Assembly (NCBI GenBank): GCA_045605025.1
Contig: JAZUPE010000013.1
Span: forward strand, 14,848 to 78,847
DNA length: 64,000 nucleotides
Direction of reading: 5' to 3'
Source of the DNA: SIG598 sp045605025
Lineage (GTDB): Bacteria; Bacillota; Clostridia; Oscillospirales; Acutalibacteraceae
Notes under the pieces: model-generated
Told to the model about the DNA's origin: nothing
Seen by the model: the letters and a program-made list of their open reading frames with translations, nothing else
Databases searched by the model: none
Made by a program: the position numbers and the translations under genes
Part shown: positions 26,240-34,785 of the stretch, piece after piece
Position numbering within the stretch: the first letter of the stretch is position 1
Layout of the letters: every line of letters begins with the position of its first letter

Positions 26240-26553
26240 GCCCGCGGTTTTCTCGAGAAGAACTCCTTTGATAGACTGCGTGATTTATTAATTTAATCAA
26301 ACCAAAGGAGATACGATTCAGATCCGTTTCGAACAGTTTGTTCTCCAGACCACGATAACCCTGCCAACCCAATCCGGCAACCACGTGGGAGGCTATGATC
26401 CTTTACGTATTAAGTGGTCACGACAACAATCGTTTCTACTACTGTAAAGACAGCAACAACAATTACTGCGACAGAGCATGCCGAAGCGCAATCATATTGC
26501 TTGGCAGCGAGGGAACGATGAAGTTCGTTGATTTTTCGCTATATCGCAAATAA
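26240..26553 (+). pseudogene. decayed copy A of the leader and start of the 33.46-kb gene
   Basis: This stretch aligns by eye with the leader and first ~35 codons of the gene at 33458. Shared blocks include ATCAAACCAAAGGAG, CTCCAGACC...CCCTGCCAACCCAATCC and CCACGTGGGAGGCTATGAT (counterparts at 33430-33545). The deduced peptide PCQPNPATTWEAMILYVLS matches PCQPDPPTTWDAMILSVLS of the intact protein. The copy has an in-frame TAA before that block, then diverges and stops at 26551. The terminator stem of the leader is also degraded. This is an old duplication, not a functional gene. Confidence 0.8.
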
Positions 26554-26556
26554 CAC

Positions 26557-26585
26557 TTGACGCGTCCTCTTTTTTCTGCTATAAT
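26557..26585 (+). promoter_or_regulatory. consensus promoter of unknown transcript
   Basis: TTGACG (26557-26562), 17 bases, TATAAT (26580-26585). Transcription would start near 26592 and run to the terminator at 27014. Confidence 0.8.
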
Positions 26586-26846
26586 AATAAAGCCATTCAA
26601 TCTTCGATTTTTCACGAAACATTTTGCACCAATGGTTTGGTAGTCGTATTGTGTTCTCTAACGTTTTGCTCCATATATGTAGTGTTTTTCCAATCATGTA
26701 GCGTTTTGTCACAACTAAAGAGAAACTTTTTCAGTATGCATTTATCACTCCATTTCGGAGATAATATTGGCATAACTTCGATACCTCTCTTTTTGCATTC
26801 TACGCTATGTTTTGCAAAATGATGTGTCACATTGGAGAGATTAATT

Positions 26847-26992
26847 TGAGTCTTATTCAAAAATGTGTTCGTGTCTTTTATTTGTTCAAGTGGAATTTAT
26901 TGAAGAAAAATACGGATTTCGAATGTTATGTGCCAAAGTATTCCTCCGAAGGCGATGTCGACAAAAAAATAAGCGAATTTTATCGCCCGTAG
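26847..26992 (+). CDS. possible 48-aa protein inside the 26.59-27.04 kb transcript
   Basis: TTG at 26847 has GGAGAG eight bases upstream; earlier in-frame ATGs at 26807, 26819 and 26822 lack a site. The peptide is basic in the middle and ends DVDKKISEFYRP. It is too short and unfamiliar to assign. It could be the remnant C-terminus of a lost gene, and the transcript may instead be non-coding. Confidence 0.25.
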
Positions 26993-27013
26993 ATTAAATT
27001 GTTTGTTTTCTCA

Positions 27014-27044
27014 ACCGCTCCGACAAGGGGCGGTTTTCCTTTTA
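27014..27044 (+). terminator. intrinsic terminator closing the unknown transcript
   Basis: AACCGCTCC (27014-27022) pairs with GGGGCGGTT (27028-27036) with one G-U, followed by TTCCTTTT. Confidence 0.8.
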
Positions 27045-27104
27045 AGCAAAATGAAATTATGGCAAAGATATATTCGATTATATAGCACATAATCTCAAAT
27101 AAAG

Positions 27105-27164
27105 ACCTTTCAAATAAAAAGCTCGTATGGACATAAGGCAAAAAGCACCATTACCCCATACGAG
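27105..27164 (-). terminator. terminator of the cargo operon
   Basis: On the minus strand CTCGTATGG (27156-27164) pairs with CCATACGAG (27122-27130) and is followed by CTTTTTATTTG. It lies about 120 bases after the stop of the 1091-aa gene. The 27045-27286 gap otherwise shows only AT-rich DNA. Confidence 0.7.
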
Positions 27165-27286
27165 TCTTTTCACTTATAACTTCATTTATAACGATCAGCT
27201 CGCTATAAACAGAACAATATTGGCCGGTAGAGAAACGGACATAAATTAATATTTTATCAGCATGCTATTTGATAATAATAAACTAA

Positions 27287-30200
27287 TTAACACATCTTAC
27301 TCTCAAAATCGTTAAGATAATCATTAATTGATAACACCAAATGGTGTACTCTATTTTCATGCCATTCACCGTCTATATTAATTTCATCTATAATATTTTG
27401 ACAGCATAGAGTCGATTTGGGATCCAGACTTGAAAAATATGATTTACCACAAGTCACTAAATAATCCACAATACGAAATATGACGTCTTTATCTCTAACA
27501 GTAATGAGAGCCAAAGAAAGCTTGCATTTTTCATCATCGTTGATGCTTTCTGATTTTACTTCTTCCGCTACAGAATCAATAATCTTGTGAATTTTAAGTG
27601 AAGAATCGCTTAATGAAAATAGTCCTAACTTATCATCAATATGCGTATACCAAAGAGTTTGCGTTGCATTTTTGATTTTTTCGGCTAAATCACTATAGCC
27701 TTTAAATATACTTCCTATTTGCATGATATAGTTTTCGGATACCTTTTTGCTATGAGGCCAAATGAGATTCCAATGACTCATCATACCTTTATCATCATCC
27801 GTTATTAATCTATCCATAGTTTTTATGATTATAAGAATTCTATTCAATAATTTCCAATAATAGTTTGCAGTGGTATCCTTTTCCGTGTTGCTTGCATTAA
27901 TCGGGTCTTTCTCTAATTCTTCATTAAAAACACGTAGATAATCGCAAAATGACACTTTCAATGTTAATATGCTGATTAAATCAGAAAAGCATTCGTCGAA
28001 CAAGTATACATATTGGCCATTAAAAGATGCGCGGTATTTATCACGTAAATTATGTGAATCGTTAATAAATTTGGGTATACTATAAGAAAATATGTGTTTT
28101 GTCTTTTCCTCGATGAAATTCCCTATATTTACTTCAAGAGAAGTCTTTAACCCTTGTTCTTTTGACTTTTCGTATGATGCCCGGAATTCTTTAATAATAA
28201 AGTTAGAAATATAGTTTGATATCATTGCTGATAAAGACTCTCCCCCAACCTCGGCACATATATTTTCCATAGCGGAGGAAAATGCTTCCATCATATATCT
28301 TTTATAATAATGTTTTTTGTCAACTTCAGACTCTTTGTATTTGTCAAATTTACCTTGCCTTTCAATTCTGTCTTGTATAAGCATGAAAATTACTTTATCA
28401 AGTTCTGGGTCAGATAGTACGGATTCGAAACAATTAACCAAATTACTTTCAAAAAAATGATATATATCGTCCGTCAAGCCGCAGCCGTTTCTACCGATTT
28501 CGAAAACAGACGCAATTGTATCGCTTTTCTTGAGCTCCCAGAATAACATAAGTTTATAATAACTTGTTATTGCTCTATAGTATCCATTCTTATAATAATA
28601 AAATCTATCCTCTCTACGTCGCACTTTGTACAAGCCATGATGACATACTTCATGAGCAAGTTGTATCATAGTCGATTTTATCCTGTATAAATTTTCCTCA
28701 GGCATTTTGCAGAGCATTATACGATTGTTGTCGAAATCACCGACCACCTCTTCGACAGTAGTTCTTGTATACAATCCCGGACAAATAATAAATGTATAAG
28801 AGTCTTGAATTATTTTGCTAATTCCACGCAAATTGGCTGAATTCCCCAAAAGAAGCTGAAATGGTGTCTCTTTGGGATACCTATTATAGAACATATGATA
28901 ATAATTGACTAAATCGTAAATAAATGCAGAATAAAAGGCTCTTAACTTACTAGGGGCGTAATAAAGATTTACATGAAAGTTCGAAAGCTGAAACGTTCTG
29001 ATATCTGAACGCATAGCAACAAGATGAGTGGAACTCACTTGGTAAAGGAGCCTTAATATACTAACATTAAATTCCTCCAACTTTTTAATATCAGTTGTTC
29101 CTTCTGGATTCTCATAATAATTATATATATGAACCAATATGGAGAAAAAAGCAAAATACAACGAGTAATATTCATACGCTCGACTTGGTGATTTCTCCAT
29201 GGCTTCAAAAGCTTTTTGAAGCTGGTATATAGGTTTTATCAAAGGCGAGAATTTGCTGTTGCTTTGAATTATCAAAATAACACAAGTAACCATTTGGCGT
29301 AACAACATCGAATACCTTGAGATGTTATTGGAAGGTTCATCTCTGTTAGTAACATTCAGCTTTTTTGCTATTTCGCGAGATTGTTCTACATAAAAATCAC
29401 AATTAATGTCTGAATCAAAACGACAAAAACCAAACTGTGGAGAGAACAAAGGAGACACTTCGCTATCCGAATCATCATAACCGAATAACTTAATAAATCT
29501 TGATAACTCTATGTTATGAGCCATAAACCGCACGTCTTCGTCTCCAATCATAGAGTAACTAAAGACCTCAGATCCGCCCGCTGCACTACCACTGCATAAT
29601 TTTGACTTTAAATAGTCTTCTGCGATTAAGACAAAAGCATTTCTTGCCTCACTTGCACTAACAGTAATTCCTGATTTTTTTATTGTTTGAGATATATCTT
29701 CTGGCATGAATACTCCTTTTATGCATACCGAATCTAAATATTCTTCAATTACATTATTTTTGATTTCATCCAGACTATTTTCTTTAATATAAGAATTATT
29801 TAGCGCAACAACAGTATATGTGCGATATAAGGCTCGCCCATTTTCTCCGCAACAAAATGCCGATATAGCATTCATTATATTTTTATAAGCATTGGCTTTG
29901 ATACATATTACTATATCAAATTTATCTATAGTGGCATATGAGCACAGTTTAAAACGAACATTTCCCGAAATCGCAGATTTATCAATATTGTCAGATAATT
30001 CTTTTTTAATATTTTTAATCTCTTGCGATAGTGAATCAATTTTCGATAAAGATTGCAGAAGCACTACAAAGGTGATCGGATAGTTGACATCCAATGATTC
30101 TTTGAAAGAACAAGATTTGGGCCAAAAGTTTTCATCTTCGTCTATTGAAAATCCGAAAATGTTTTGAAAGGAACAGTCAATACCTTCACATAACTTACTC

Positions 30201-30562
30201 GTTTGAGCGTTTGTTGTGCTTTGAGCATTCAAAAAAGCAATAAGTTTTTCTTTTTCTGCTTCCCGAGAGATCTTAGTCTCCTGATTGCCCATCTGAGATA
30301 CACTTTTAGTCACTATTTGTTCCGATGTTTTCCATAACTGATAAAAAGGTTCATTTTTAGTCCTGCTATCTGATAACTCTACCCTCTGGGTATTAAATCC
30401 ATCAAAAAAACCTAAAGTGGTATAAGCGACCTCTTTACACAAACGCTTAACATCAAAATAATATCGGTTATAAAACGTGAAGGCCCGACACACAACATTA
30501 GTCTGATTGGGATTAACAATAGATTTTTTGTTGTTTTTCTTGTTCCTTTTGTCTTTACACAT
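27287..30562 (-). CDS. 1091-aa protein of unknown family with zincin-like HEVCHH motif
   Basis: No family is recognised. The N-terminus is basic (KDKRNKKNNKKS) and the protein is soluble by eye, with no signal peptide. Around residue 637 is QLAHEVCHHG, an HExxH zinc-protease motif; about 215 residues later FDECFSDLISI resembles the E-x-x-x-D helix that supplies the third zinc ligand in gluzincins. The region before it is helical and Tyr-rich (NYYHMFYNRYPKETPF). ATG 30562 has GGGAG nine bases upstream. It is the second gene of an AT-rich operon after the 591-aa membrane protein (39-base gap). Codon use is much more AT-rich than in the surrounding element. A role in defence or another cargo trait is inference only. 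Confidence 0.75.
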   Translation of the reverse strand: MCKDKRNKKNNKKSIVNPNQTNVVCRAFTFYNRYYFDVKRLCKEVAYTTLGFFDGFNTQRVELSDSRTKNEPFYQLWKTSEQIVTKSVSQMGNQETKISREAEKEKLIAFLNAQSTTNAQTSKLCEGIDCSFQNIFGFSIDEDENFWPKSCSFKESLDVNYPITFVVLLQSLSKIDSLSQEIKNIKKELSDNIDKSAISGNVRFKLCSYATIDKFDIVICIKANAYKNIMNAISAFCCGENGRALYRTYTVVALNNSYIKENSLDEIKNNVIEEYLDSVCIKGVFMPEDISQTIKKSGITVSASEARNAFVLIAEDYLKSKLCSGSAAGGSEVFSYSMIGDEDVRFMAHNIELSRFIKLFGYDDSDSEVSPLFSPQFGFCRFDSDINCDFYVEQSREIAKKLNVTNRDEPSNNISRYSMLLRQMVTCVILIIQSNSKFSPLIKPIYQLQKAFEAMEKSPSRAYEYYSLYFAFFSILVHIYNYYENPEGTTDIKKLEEFNVSILRLLYQVSSTHLVAMRSDIRTFQLSNFHVNLYYAPSKLRAFYSAFIYDLVNYYHMFYNRYPKETPFQLLLGNSANLRGISKIIQDSYTFIICPGLYTRTTVEEVVGDFDNNRIMLCKMPEENLYRIKSTMIQLAHEVCHHGLYKVRRREDRFYYYKNGYYRAITSYYKLMLFWELKKSDTIASVFEIGRNGCGLTDDIYHFFESNLVNCFESVLSDPELDKVIFMLIQDRIERQGKFDKYKESEVDKKHYYKRYMMEAFSSAMENICAEVGGESLSAMISNYISNFIIKEFRASYEKSKEQGLKTSLEVNIGNFIEEKTKHIFSYSIPKFINDSHNLRDKYRASFNGQYVYLFDECFSDLISILTLKVSFCDYLRVFNEELEKDPINASNTEKDTTANYYWKLLNRILIIIKTMDRLITDDDKGMMSHWNLIWPHSKKVSENYIMQIGSIFKGYSDLAEKIKNATQTLWYTHIDDKLGLFSLSDSSLKIHKIIDSVAEEVKSESINDDEKCKLSLALITVRDKDVIFRIVDYLVTCGKSYFSSLDPKSTLCCQNIIDEINIDGEWHENRVHHLVLSINDYLNDFESKMC

Positions 30563-30601
30563 TTAGCTATCTCCCTCGACTGATTTGAAATGAATTTTGT
30601 T

Positions 30602-32377
30602 CTACTGAAGTAAGTTAACTGAATACAAGAAGTATTTCAGGTCATTACAAGTTAAGTTAGATTCAATAGTACCATTGAAATTTTCGTGCTTTAGAATATA
30701 ACCATACAAGTCAAGCATTTTTGAAGTTTTTCCATAAACAGAGACAAGGTCAGCTTTTAACCCAGGAAACGCGCTTGCTGATTTATTTGAAATCAACCAC
30801 CAAAAAATAGCCGGCTTTATTTTCGGCAGAAGCTTATCCAAAGACTCGTAGTGAAAAAGTGATTCATCTTTTTTTTCTCCGATTCTGGTTTCAAATGTCG
30901 AAGTCGAAGACGGAGCAATAACGCGCGTTGGAACCGAAGACATTAGGTTGAACAAAACACTAACACCTGAAACGTATTCCTTCTTGAGTTTTCCCGTATT
31001 ATCCTCCACTTTTTTATAATAATTGTGGCATCTAATGCTATCCTCGTTCCATAATATCACTATAGAGGCAATACCACGAATATATTCACGCCATTTCCCA
31101 TAATCCTCAGAACGAAAAAGGCTTTCTTTTTTATGGTTTCCATGAAACGATATTAAGTAATAACGCAAATTCTCTAAAGTGTGTGAAACAACGCTCATAG
31201 AACATCCCCCTTCAAGGGAACCAATGAGAAGGCCGGCTACCGAATAAAGCAATATATCAAAGTAACGTATTTGTTGTTCCTCAGCATTTGCTGCTTTTGC
31301 CATATTTTTATTCCATACCGAATTAAGACTATCAACAACCATAAATACAGCGTTTTCCAAAAAAGAATAAATCGAATCCTTATCATCCGTTTCTTCTTTT
31401 TTAGAAAGAGCATAAGTAAATAAGCAGTAGAACAGCAAGTAAAAAGGATAAAAAATGGCAGAAACATCATACTCTTTCAAGAACTTATACATAGAAAGTT
31501 TTGTGGCTTTTGAAACAGATACACAAACTTGTTTTTTCCGTGATGCGGAATATTCAATGGCGTGTTTTACTACTCCCAAAATAAGTTGCTTTGATTCTGC
31601 TTGTTCCGTAACAGTAGAAGTTGCAAACGGAGAACATATTGTATTTGCAAGAACCGCAAAATTCTCTACTCGTGTACCCCTTAACCAATTGATTGCACGA
31701 TATTTCATACTGCTGTTATCGCCGTATTCCAGCAGTTGTTTAGTCGAATCTACTATAGATGGCAATATATTGAGGGAAAAAGAATAAATCGTTGCCTGCT
31801 TTCCAGCCGAGTAACATAGACACAATTGCAACTGAACTGCAACCAAAAAAGTAATAAAAACAAACGCAAGAAGTAAGATTATCTTGCATCTAAGAATTAA
31901 CGCAATTATGATTATAAATTGACCAGCAAAAAAATAAAGCTTATTTGTATGTAGAAAACCTCTATCACTCACGCAATTAATTGTTTCCTTTTTTACCCCA
32001 GCAATACTTTTACCATCAAAAACAAAACTAGTTATTGTATTTGTCATGGTTAGCACAGTAAATGTAGATGATAATATTGTGCTTCTAACTTCCCACAATG
32101 CTTCGGCGCACAAGGCAAGTTTTACCATAATTATATTATAGCAATTCAATAAGGGAGAATATAAAGGAGATAAAATAGAAGATAAAAAATTCAGAACAGA
32201 AACATTTGCAGTTTTAGTCTCACCAAATAGTGACAGGAAAACAAATAGAATAATCAATAGAAGAAACAGTAACATATAAATAATTCGTCGCCTAATTACA
32301 AACCAAAGCGCAGAATACCACACACTAACTCGAGTTTGTACTATATCATTCTTAACAAAATACCGATGTTTGTTCAC
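30602..32377 (-). CDS. 591-aa membrane protein of unknown family, partner of the 1091-aa protein
   Basis: No family is recognised. Membrane segments are evident at residues about 30-51, 148-163 and 165-187, with weaker hydrophobic stretches near 312-335 and 380-400; the remaining ~400 residues look cytosolic. There is no catalytic motif I can name. It starts with GTG at 32377, nine bases after GAGG, downstream of a good minus-strand promoter. It is the first gene of a two-gene operon; gene order and the short gap suggest the two products act together at the membrane. AT-rich composition marks it as recently acquired. Confidence 0.75.
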   Translation of the reverse strand: MNKHRYFVKNDIVQTRVSVWYSALWFVIRRRIIYMLLFLLLIILFVFLSLFGETKTANVSVLNFLSSILSPLYSPLLNCYNIIMVKLALCAEALWEVRSTILSSTFTVLTMTNTITSFVFDGKSIAGVKKETINCVSDRGFLHTNKLYFFAGQFIIIIALILRCKIILLLAFVFITFLVAVQLQLCLCYSAGKQATIYSFSLNILPSIVDSTKQLLEYGDNSSMKYRAINWLRGTRVENFAVLANTICSPFATSTVTEQAESKQLILGVVKHAIEYSASRKKQVCVSVSKATKLSMYKFLKEYDVSAIFYPFYLLFYCLFTYALSKKEETDDKDSIYSFLENAVFMVVDSLNSVWNKNMAKAANAEEQQIRYFDILLYSVAGLLIGSLEGGCSMSVVSHTLENLRYYLISFHGNHKKESLFRSEDYGKWREYIRGIASIVILWNEDSIRCHNYYKKVEDNTGKLKKEYVSGVSVLFNLMSSVPTRVIAPSSTSTFETRIGEKKDESLFHYESLDKLLPKIKPAIFWWLISNKSASAFPGLKADLVSVYGKTSKMLDLYGYILKHENFNGTIESNLTCNDLKYFLYSVNLLQ

Positions 32378-32418
32378 TACTTCAACCTCTTCGCCGATTT
32401 TTTTAGGATTTTTGCAAA

Positions 32419-32460
32419 ATTATACCGCAAGCCACTATCTATGTGAAATACACAGATAGC
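32419..32460 (-). promoter_or_regulatory. promoter and possible operator of the cargo operon
   Basis: On the minus strand TTCACA (-35, 32442-32447), 17 bases, TATAAT (-10, 32419-32424). An inverted repeat (plus strand CTATCTATGTG ... CACAGATAG, 32436-32460) overlaps the -35, suggesting repression by an unseen factor. Confidence 0.75.
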
Positions 32461-32794
32461 AAATTAAATTATCGCCCTAATTTTAAATTAACATATTTAA
32501 CAACCGACCAATGTTGAACGATATTAAAATGTATTCTAGACATCATGTTGAAATCAAGTCATAGAAAAAATGTTAAAAAAATAAAGCTAAATTACTCAAT
32601 ATTTATATACACTACAAAAAAGGAGAAAATGTGACATACGATTTGCTTTTTTATAAAAATATGTAGCTTTATGAGAATAGAAAATCATTATAAAATGCTA
32701 ATTCTTAAACCTACTCTCTATGGATTTGCTTTTATCTCTTGCATTGTGTTAAGAAGAATTTTCCAACCAGTTGTAACTCTAGGCGATGCGTTAT
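32461..32794. other. AT-rich gene-free stretch
   Basis: Between the cargo promoter and leader copy B there is no ORF with a ribosome site on either strand. Composition is very AT-rich with short A and T runs. I see no repeats or hairpins that stand out. Confidence 0.6.
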
Positions 32795-32900
32795 CTTCCA
32801 ATAAGGAGAGATCCCCCAAAGACTGCTGGCTTTTTCCATGTTAAATCAAACCAAAGGAAATATGATCTATGTGCTTTTTCAGACAGTACGTCTACATCCT
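32795..32900 (+). repeat. decayed copy B of the element's leader
   Basis: AGACTGCTGGCTTTTTC, AATCAAACCAAAGGAAATATGA and CTATGTGCTTTTTCAGACAGT correspond to 33410-33480 of the intact leader and the first codons of the 33458 gene. Homology fades after about 10 codons. With copy A it brackets the AT-rich cargo. Confidence 0.75.
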
Positions 32901-32928
32901 TGACAAGAGTCTGCTTGACAGATAGAAT
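32900..32928 (+). promoter_or_regulatory. promoter upstream of the 86-aa membrane protein
   Basis: TTGACA (32900-32905), 17 bases, TAGAAT (32923-32928). It is the first good forward promoter at the left of the element's gene block. Confidence 0.7.
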
Positions 32929-33025
32929 TTATGATATAAGAGTAACACGAGAAAGCAACGGTTACGAATTGGATGTCTTCGCAACATCTTATACTCGTAT
33001 AAATAACAAAAATAGAGGTGATATT

Positions 33026-33286
33026 GTGAGCAAAGAAAAACGACTGAATAGCACTCCAAATACAGCTGGAGATTCGAAAAAAACTATGCCTAAATCCTCG
33101 GCGGTTGTAATGCTGCTTTTCTTGGCTGCGGTGTTCATTTTTTTCATCTGCCTTACTCTCTCCAGATGCGGCGTTATCCCTCCGCTTATAGAAACACCTG
33201 AGCTGCCGGAAATAGGTGAATTTGGTGCGAATCCTGCGCCAGTAGTTCCTGAAGATTTTCAGGAACTACTGGACGGCATGGAATAA
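33026..33286 (+). CDS. 86-aa single-pass membrane protein
   Basis: GTG 33026 preceded by AGAGGTGA is the likely start; the longer frame from 32786 runs through leader copy B and the promoter. A basic N-terminus (KEKRLNSTPNTAGDSKK) is followed by one membrane segment at about 25-47 and an acidic, proline-rich external tail (IPPLIETPELPEIGEFG, EDFQELLDGME). No family is recognised. The end of the gene contains a perfect 15-bp inverted repeat. Confidence 0.6.
   Translation: MSKEKRLNSTPNTAGDSKKTMPKSSAVVMLLFLAAVFIFFICLTLSRCGVIPPLIETPELPEIGEFGANPAPVVPEDFQELLDGME
33239..33272 (+). repeat. perfect 15-bp inverted repeat at the end of the 86-aa gene
   Basis: CCAGTAGTTCCTGAA (33239-33253), loop GATT, TTCAGGAACTACTGG (33258-33272). 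It has no T tract, so it is not a standard terminator; it lies in the last codons of the gene. Confidence 0.85.
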
Positions 33287-33374
33287 CTTCCGTTTCTCTA
33301 CACTCATTAATTCATGAAGCAATAAATCTAACACCTAAAATCAATAACTGAATACAATTGAATATCATAAGCGA

Positions 33375-33431
33375 AGCCCGCAGTTTACTCAAGGAGAAAT
33401 CCTTCAATAGACTGCGGGCTTTTTCTATTTT
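33375..33431 (+). terminator. intrinsic terminator/attenuator in leader copy C
   Basis: AGCCCGCAGT (33375-33384) pairs with ACTGCGGGCT (33411-33420), with AAGGA/TCCTT inside, and is followed by TTTTCTATTTT. It ends 27 bases before the 33458 start, so it can act as a terminator for the upstream gene or as an attenuator of the element. Confidence 0.85.
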
Positions 33432-33457
33432 AAACCAAACCAAAGGAGGTATGACCT

Positions 33458-33991
33458 ATGTACTTTTTAGATAGTCCGTCCACCAGACCTCGCTTCCCCT
33501 GCCAGCCCGATCCGCCGACCACATGGGACGCTATGATTCTCTCCGTGTTGAGTGATCTCGATAACGACAGCTTCCGATACCGGCTCAACCGGATGATCAT
33601 GAGAGGAAAGCAATCCGGGATATACTTTGCCAACGAAACTCATTACCGGATATTCTACCGTGGCTCAAAACAGCTCCGGCAGGATCGACCGTATTTGCTT
33701 TCGGTGGTGTACCTCCTGTCATCATGCAAGAAGCTATGGTCGAAGGTCTGCAGTGAGAAGCTGCCAAGCGAGATCATATTTGATGACAGGTCGATTGGCA
33801 AGGTCACCGCAAACGACTACACCATCTACTCATTCGCCAAAGATCTGCACACCGGCTCACGGCATATATCGGTCACAGATATGGCCGATATCCTCCTCAT
33901 CCCCGACAAGCAGTTCGCTCTGATCTGCAATGCCATCACCATACACAGCTTTGGCACAGTGGCTCTTGACTTCTTGCCTGACAAAGCATAA
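33458..33991 (+). CDS. DUF6075-like protein, first gene of the element block
   Basis: 177 aa, cytosolic, Tyr- and Ser-rich. The segment FANETHYRIFYRGSKQLRQDRPYLLSVVYLLSSCKKLW and the late ISVTDMADILLIP resemble DUF6075 proteins found in many Clostridia conjugative elements. AAAGGAGG lies nine bases before ATG 33458. Two decayed copies of its leader and start lie at 26.24 and 32.80 kb. Function unknown; family assignment is from memory of the pattern. Confidence 0.6.
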   Translation: MYFLDSPSTRPRFPCQPDPPTTWDAMILSVLSDLDNDSFRYRLNRMIMRGKQSGIYFANETHYRIFYRGSKQLRQDRPYLLSVVYLLSSCKKLWSKVCSEKLPSEIIFDDRSIGKVTANDYTIYSFAKDLHTGSRHISVTDMADILLIPDKQFALICNAITIHSFGTVALDFLPDKA

Positions 33992-34095
33992 GCGGGCATC
34001 CAATATCAACGCCGAATTATTGTGCATTGTTGGTATAGATATAAGCGAACCGAGATGATATTGTTTTGAACTAAAATACGCAGGAGGTGATCACC

Positions 34096-34380
34096 ATGCA
34101 ATCAGAAACCATCAGGCAGCTTTTCAACGGCACTCTCGCAGCAAGCGAACTGCCTTTGCCGGACACCTTTGAAAACGCTTCGCTCAACACTGAAATAACC
34201 GAACGGCTCAACGCCCTGCTTAATCGTCTCAGCGATGAGGACAAAGCATCCCTCGGAGAGCTGATGAGCATTAAGAACCTTATGATGCAGAGATATTCCG
34301 AGCAGGCGTTTGTTACCGGCTACAGGATTGCAACGAGTCTTCTGTTCGAGGGACTTGCCGGATCGGAACAAATCGAATAG
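34096..34380 (+). CDS. DUF6809-like small helical protein
   Basis: 94 aa, largely helical. The pattern LFNGTLAASE-LPL-P.F near the N-terminus, a central LNALLNRLSDEDKASLGELMSIKN helix, and FVTGYRIATSLLFEGL at the end fits the small DUF6809 proteins of these elements. ATG 34096 has AGGAGG nine bases upstream. No enzymatic motif. A strong terminator follows. Confidence 0.6.
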   Translation: MQSETIRQLFNGTLAASELPLPDTFENASLNTEITERLNALLNRLSDEDKASLGELMSIKNLMMQRYSEQAFVTGYRIATSLLFEGLAGSEQIE

Positions 34381-34399
34381 TAAAACAACTCAGCCGCTA

Positions 34400-34438
34400 T
34401 GCCGCATGAAGCCCAACCGTTTCGTGCGGCAATTTTTA
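34400..34438 (+). terminator. intergenic intrinsic terminator
   Basis: Perfect 11-bp stem except one wobble, TGCCGCATGAA (34400-34410) with TTCGTGCGGCA (34421-34431), followed by ATTTTTAT. It lies between two co-directional element genes. Confidence 0.9.
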
Positions 34439-34460
34439 TAACCGAAAGGAGAAATTCACC

Positions 34461-34772
34461 ATGAACGAATTCGAAAGAATGCGCCGTGCTGCAGAGACAA
34501 ACCGGAGGCTTTATCCTCCCGGCACCCGAATCCAGCTCATCCACATGAACGATCCCTATGCACCCGTAGAGCCGCTAACGACCGGTACCGTTATCGATGT
34601 TGATGATGCCGGAAGCCTTCTCATGAAATGGGATAACGGCAGAACGCTTTCGGTCATTCCCGGAGAGGATACCTTCCGCAAGATCGCACAGGAGGCAGCT
34701 CAGTCTGCTGCAGAGCCCTCCGAAAGCGAAGCGGAGGAATCGGTCGAAGAATCCACAACAATGAATATGTAA
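34461..34772 (+). CDS. DUF4314 family protein
   Basis: 103 aa. The core GTRIQLIHMNDPYAPVEPLTTGTVIDVDDAGSLLMKWDNGRTLSVIPGEDTF is the DUF4314 fold, a small beta-barrel; key features are HMNDPYAPV, GTV.DVDDAG and W.NGR. The last 25 residues are an acidic, disordered tail ending TTMNM, one of the shared Met-terminated tails in this element. Function unknown. GAAAGGAG precedes ATG 34461. Confidence 0.85.
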   Translation: MNEFERMRRAAETNRRLYPPGTRIQLIHMNDPYAPVEPLTTGTVIDVDDAGSLLMKWDNGRTLSVIPGEDTFRKIAQEAAQSAAEPSESEAEESVEESTTMNM

Positions 34773-34785
34773 GGAGTAAGCATCA

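Noticed and set aside
26612..26860. 82-codon minus-strand frame near the unknown transcript
   Set aside because: The product looks protein-like, but the start is TTG without a ribosome site and it overlaps a plus-strand promoter-terminator unit; kept only as a caution.
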